Shown one piece after another: positions 59,329 through 64,000 of a DNA stretch of 64,000 bases. The notes under the pieces were generated by a model. The model was not told the DNA's origin and made no database searches. It saw only the letters and a list, made by a program, of their open reading frames with translations. A program made the position numbers and the translations under genes. Source of the DNA: Clarireedia homoeocarpa (Eukaryota > Ascomycota > Leotiomycetes > Helotiales > Rutstroemiaceae); contig LNKV01000024.1 in the NCBI GenBank assembly GCA_001465935.1, positions 248,001-312,000 of the forward strand, given 5' to 3'. Position 1 is the stretch's first letter; each line of letters begins with the position of its first letter.

Positions 59329-60990
59329 CTCGCTAGTGACAGAAAAAATAGCACTCATAAAATTAAATCGCGCATCCACCAAAAACATCACAACTTCAAT
59401 AATTAATTATTAAATAACAACACAATGCTTTCAGGTCGTAAAAAGAGATATAAGACCCGTACATATCCCCAAACACATGACCGAACCCCTACCTGTGTAC
59501 GGGTACAAAACGCGTACGATTTAATCGACTCAAAGCCGACCTCCTTGTTCAAGTCGCGTATCTTTGACGTATATAGCATCTCCCATCGTACAGGATAGCG
59601 ACATTATAGTAACCCTGATCCAAGACGGCTCAATAATTCTACAGTACGGACAGAAACAAGGGGTACAAAAAGGATTCTCGATAGCCGTGATATTCGGGCT
59701 ATAGAGGTGTTTTTGAAAAGGGAGGGTTTTGAGGCCAGAAAGCTCAATTGGCAGCAACTAGCCGACGTATATGGCATTAAGGCATATAGAAGGACCATCA
59801 AACGGGCTATAGGATCCATAGGGTACTCCAAATATATTTCTTGCGCTAAGGGATAGGTTACACCTGATACTACGCAGGCCAGAGTGGCTTGGGCGACGGA
59901 TATACTAGCAAAATACCCTAGAAAAGAGGATTAGAGGAATATACAATTCTCTGATAAGTACTACTAGTCTCTTGGGCCTGAAGGGAAAGCCCGGATTATA
60001 CGGAAACCTGGTTGTAGGCTCTGTGTTGACTGTATTCAGCAACAAGGAGTCTAAAAGGGGAAGGACTATTATCAAGTCTACTCCTGGGCGGCCGTTGGCT
60101 ACAACTTCAAGAGCAAGATGTATTTCTATAACGTCCTTGGGAATAAGAATAGCAAGATATTGTATGATATATATATCAATCAGATCCTAGAAGTAGCAGT
60201 TAAGCCGTGGTTACGTCTCAAGTTGCTATTCGTACTTGAGGAGGATGGAGATTCAGGATATGGTTATAGCGGCAAATGTAATAATAAGGTTAAGAAATAG
60301 AAACGTTCGTATAGTCTAGTGACTTATCAGAACTGCTATAACTCCCCTGACCTCTCTCCTATCGAGAACTGCTGGCAAATCTCTAAACAGGTAGTTAGGA
60401 AGTATACGTATTGGAATAAGGAGATATTAAAAGAGCTAGTTCTGGAGGGCTAGGACTCCTTAGAGCTGGATTATATTAATAAACTGATTGACTCTATACC
60501 ACAGAGGCTTCAGGATATGATTGCAGCCAATAGGCAAATGACGGGGTAGTGATAATAGGCTAGGTAGCTGGATATTACCCCTTTTGGGACACTTTTTAGT
60601 CCTCAAATACAACAACTTATATATAGATTTTCTCAACAACTATAACTCCAATTAATATACTATTTTAAACTATTTATCTCTAGCCTATATACTAGCACTT
60701 ATAAGTGTTATTTCATGAGTTAGGAATTATTGATTGAGATGGTTACTGTCGAAGTGAACGAATATCGTGTTAATCCTTTAATTTAAAACGCCCGCAAATC
60801 CATCAATTTTGATCCAATCCTTCTAATTTTTGGCTAGAATTAAAGAGCAGATTCCAATCTATAATTTCTATATAGAAAAATCTTATTAATTCCTCTTAGT
60901 TGTTGTGTTATAAAGGACAGATTAATGGATAAAAACCGAGATTTCGTTTGGGTCGATTTTGTGAGTGCTATTTTTTCTGTCACTAGCGAG
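59329..60990 (+). mobile_element. Tc1/mariner-like DDE transposon relic with intact inverted ends
   Basis: The ends carry inverted repeats: CTCGCTAGTGACAGAAAAAA from 59329 matches the complement of the sequence ending at 60990 for 29 bases, then continues with one mismatch to about 35. CCCGC lies directly outside both ends (59324-59328 and 60991-60995). The interior, about 59640-60550, reads a DDE transposase in one main frame: REGFEARKLNWQQLADVYGI, WAAVGYNFKSKMYFYNVLG, LEEDGDSGYG and the hallmark SPDLSPIENCW. Several TAG/TAA stops interrupt it, so the copy is dead. Confidence 0.82.
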
Positions 60991-61723
60991 CCCGCTCAGA
61001 AAGATTGTTGGTTTGATAGAGTAGTTCTAGGGAGGCGGTGGCAGAATAACCCTCCACTTTGAGATTGTGTTCCGACAGTTAATTTCTACAAGGCGCGGAA
61101 CCACTGGGACTAACGCACATCTATCGCACCCTCTCTATAGATGAGACTCGACACGACACTAGAAGGATGACTAATTCTGGAAACCATAATAACATCAAGA
61201 CTACAATGCAATCTCAGTATTATCTGCTGAAGTTCGCCTTCACACTCCCAGCTAGCTGTGCTTGGTTGTCCGCCTCACGTCGCGAGTTTGCAATGCAGGA
61301 TACAGACATGGACCTCTGGAAGGTCTGATAGTCTGCCGAAGACTCGTTGCTATTCACACTATATCTGCTAATAGAAGCAATACCGCATAGCTCGATTGCC
61401 TCTATCTTCGTTGTGGATATTTTATTCGACTTCAATCGAGTCCGACCGTCAAACATTTATCGATGATCTAGCAGTCATACTGCTGTGCACGTACGAGCAG
61501 CTCACTATAGCATATCAATTTGGGCATCCTCGCTAAAGATGGTGCAGAAAGCCCAGATTGATTTTGGGACAATATGCTACAACAAACTGTTCTGCCGGAT
61601 GTTGGATAACTCCTACCGCATGAGCATACAAACCACTTGAGATCATTCTCAAAACTTGATCGCCTATGTCGTTGATTTGCATCACAAAATGCGCGAGTTG
61701 TCGTGTGGTGGAGAACGCCGGGT
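60991..61723. other. Intergenic
   Basis: About 730 bp with no supported gene; 3' flank of the minus-strand transporter. Confidence 0.5.
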
Positions 61724-63126
61724 TCAGACCTTGATCTTCCTTCCAGTGTCCCACACCCAACCCCAGGCACCGAGCAGTGCCGTAGCTCCAGTACATACGA
61801 TCACAGGTCCATACACAGTGGTATAGCCCCAGTGGCCAACATCACTCCATGCACTGCGTAATAGAGCTGCACTGATTGGTCCCCCAATTACGAACCCCAA
61901 TCCGCGACCTCCGAGCAACAATCCCATTACATGTCCCGTTTCAATTCCCTCATCTTCACTTTTCAGAGCCTTCGATATTCCTGGATAGGTGCTACTGAAT
62001 CCTCCAGCGAAAAAGCCATATACAATAGCGAAGGCCATGAGCAAACCGAAATCTGTTCGAAGACCCCACAACAAAAATACTGCGAACGTAGACCCGACTG
62101 AGGAAACGAGGATAGTTATCGCAGCGGAAGTCCGATCGTTGAGGTAGCCATGGATTAGAGAGCCAATTCCTGATGCCATCGACAAGACCGCAATAAGGAT
62201 TGTACCCGTGATGGTTGGTAGGCCTATAGTGTGAGTGTACGAAGATAGATAAGTGCTGGGAAGAAGATATCCAAAAGCCTGGACAACATTTCCAATCTGC
62301 ATCATCCAGAATGTGGTATGCTTTAGGAAACTCCACGACAACGGGCGTTGAGATACGGCTCGAGAGAGTGGTATACGAGGTTTCAAGAAAACAAGCAATG
62401 GCGAGGTCATGATACAGAGTGATATGGCCCAGATTCGAAGTGTTGTTTTCGGCCCATATTTTTCCAGCAGAGAAGACATCAAGAACGGAAAGACAACACC
62501 AGCAGCAGATTTTCCTGCGCCAATCGCCCCGTATGCAATGCCTTTTCGAGCAATGAACCATTCATCTAGGTAAAGGGTCGTGGGCGCATATAGTAAGCCA
62601 GAACCTACAGCACACAGAACACCTTGCGAAGCGATAAGTTGCCACACTTCTGTTGCAAATGAAGACAAAACAAGGCTCCCAACTGTGGTGAGCAACCCAA
62701 CTGGACCACAGTACGGGCGCAGCTGAGGGTAGCGTGTCAAGGCGGTGAACATGATTGGCATGGATAGGTATATCACCCCATTCAATGTCGTTCCAACTGT
62801 GGCAACGGATGCATGCGAGCCCTTCAGTGTGTTGTGTGTCTGATAATATTCTTGGAAGACACCAAACGCTGTAGAGTAACCTAAACAACTTTTTAGATGG
62901 GGTCAAAAATCAATACTGTCTGCTTACCCCACACAGGAGCCTGTATGACTGTACATCCTGCTAGGACTAGATACGCTTGCTTGCCATAGTCTGTTGGAGC
63001 AAGTGCTCGAGACTCAATCTCTGTTGTATGAGAAGCGTTCTTGGCTTCACCCTTAGATACCACACTTGTAACAGGAGTTCCGTCTCTCATGTTACGGAGC
63101 TCATAGTTCTCGGTAGGGATTTCCAT
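61724..63126 (-). CDS. MFS monocarboxylate-porter-like transporter
   Basis: A predicted 12-helix transporter of the MCT/MCH branch of the major facilitator superfamily. Model on the minus strand: exons 63126-62928 and 62880-61724, 451 aa; the 48-bp intron (GTAAGC...TTTAG) falls after TM1 begins and keeps phase. The family pattern is visible: YSTAFGVFQEYYQTH after TM1, VGTTLNGVIYLSMPI, a TM4 region with GVLCAVGSGLLYAPTTLYLDEWF, RKGIAYGAIGAGKSAAG and YGFFAGGFSSTYPGI. The N-terminal tail is short. Fungal members transport diverse acids or amino-acid derivatives, or have no known substrate; nothing here decides. Confidence 0.88.
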
Positions 63127-64000
63127 GTGTTTTTATGTATGGTCAGGAGTTGTATTTACTGGTGTAAAACGACACGGGTATTTGCGTTGCAAATCATGTC
63201 CACAGGATGGGCGTACATGCCTTTTATCATCTTACGCATGTATCCAAACCGCAATCATCGACTCGTGCACCAAGTTGGAGCTACCAAGGATCAGCACGAA
63301 ATCAACCAATCGTGGTTTAACCGTAAGGCTGACATTGCGCCTTAAGATTATTTGCTGGCGCCTTTTGGAGGACAGGAATCAGGAGAAAATAGCAAAAGAT
63401 CTACAGTGCGCACATTTTGTTTCTGTACCCCCAAGCTATTTTTTGTATTTGGATATCTTCTGGAAACACAGGCTCGCAGGGTCCGACACGAAATGGTCGT
63501 GCGCAACATTATTATCATCAGGTGATTGTCTCAAAAATGACCTCCTAGGTCAATTGAACCAATTGGCTTCCTTGTGTGCTCGAGCTCGCAAGAATATGCA
63601 ACAAAAACATCCTTACAAGTGTCCGAAGCAAGGGAAGTTAAAACAATAGCAAGCGCTATCGCATCGTTTTCCAAAACCAAACAACGGCATGGTACCATCT
63701 GTCGAACTTTCGTGGGATTAGAAAGTATGATCTTTCATTCCATTCGCTCAATGTTAGGATGTTTGAGTCGATGGCAGCCGGTTTTGAAGCTTCTCTTGGC
63801 TGCCGACAGATGGTGACCAAATTATCATTTCGTTCCGATCCGCTCGCAAACTGATGTTTTAGACCGATGTAATAGATGTCCACTCTATCATACCGGTTCC
63901 TCAAATAATAAGTGATATATTACTGGATTTTGACAAAGAAGATGATGAACATGTTATATAAATTTCCTCCACCCCAAGTTCATCCTCTACATGACAGATT
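63127..64000. other. Intergenic, end of window
   Basis: No supported gene; the first part should hold the transporter promoter. A gene beyond the window end cannot be excluded. Confidence 0.4.

Noticed and set aside
61220..61770. Minus-strand frames downstream of the monocarboxylate-type transporter
   Set aside because: Short, without motifs, and overlapping the transporter's 3' flank; they do not extend its reading frame.
1..64000. CRISPR arrays, bacterial operons or phage-type defence systems
   Set aside because: Tandem repeats here have no unique spacers, and genes are intron-bearing eukaryotic genes.

Overview
The window reads as nuclear DNA of a filamentous ascomycete fungus. Its coding genes carry 0-11 short introns (48-112 bp, GT-AG with one GC-AG), and it contains a fungus-specific DASH kinetochore subunit, a fused two-domain TPS2-type trehalose phosphatase, a MYST acetyltransferase, a TFIID/SAGA subunit and a proteasome lid subunit. 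Four transposon relics look damaged by a RIP-like C-to-T process. Leotiomycetes (Sclerotinia/Botrytis relatives) is my best guess from the overall style of proteins and transposons, not a proven assignment. Gene models were built by eye: exons were joined only where the splice sites, reading phase and family sequence agreed.

Layout. 1-28 kb is an ordinary housekeeping block: TPS2-like trehalose-6-phosphate phosphatase (+), a secreted type-B carboxylesterase (+), a broken Cys-rich gene (-), SPC34 of the DASH complex (-), a conserved hypothetical (+), TAF12 (+), RPN3 (+), a MYST acetyltransferase (+) and a small mitochondrial-looking protein (-). Between genes lie long pyrimidine-rich leaders and many simple repeats.

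28-43.4 kb is an accessory island. It opens with a 12-bp minisatellite, then a large seven-exon STAND/NLR-like P-loop protein with C2H2 fingers and ankyrin repeats. Next comes a complete 2241-bp DNA transposon with inverted ends, a 4-bp target duplication and a Ginger/integrase-like transposase full of TAA/TAG stops. An apparently intact twelve-exon SNF2-family helicase follows. After that come a 2EXR-type pseudogene, a Ty1/copia tail with its 3' LTR, and a Ty3/gypsy-like gag relic.

43.6-64 kb is mainly membrane transport and surface genes: a sugar-porter MFS protein (-), a 14-TM-type MFS exporter (-), a PAP2/IPC-synthase-like membrane enzyme (-), a tRNA-Gln, a small secreted alanine-rich protein (-), a mariner-like transposon relic with intact inverted ends, and a monocarboxylate-porter-like MFS protein (-).

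The genes do not form one pathway. The most notable features are the NLR-like gene, the SNF2 gene that stays open between mutated transposons, and the well-bounded transposon relics. Several genes (SPC34, the SNF2 helicase, the mitochondrial protein) become visible only when introns are resolved.
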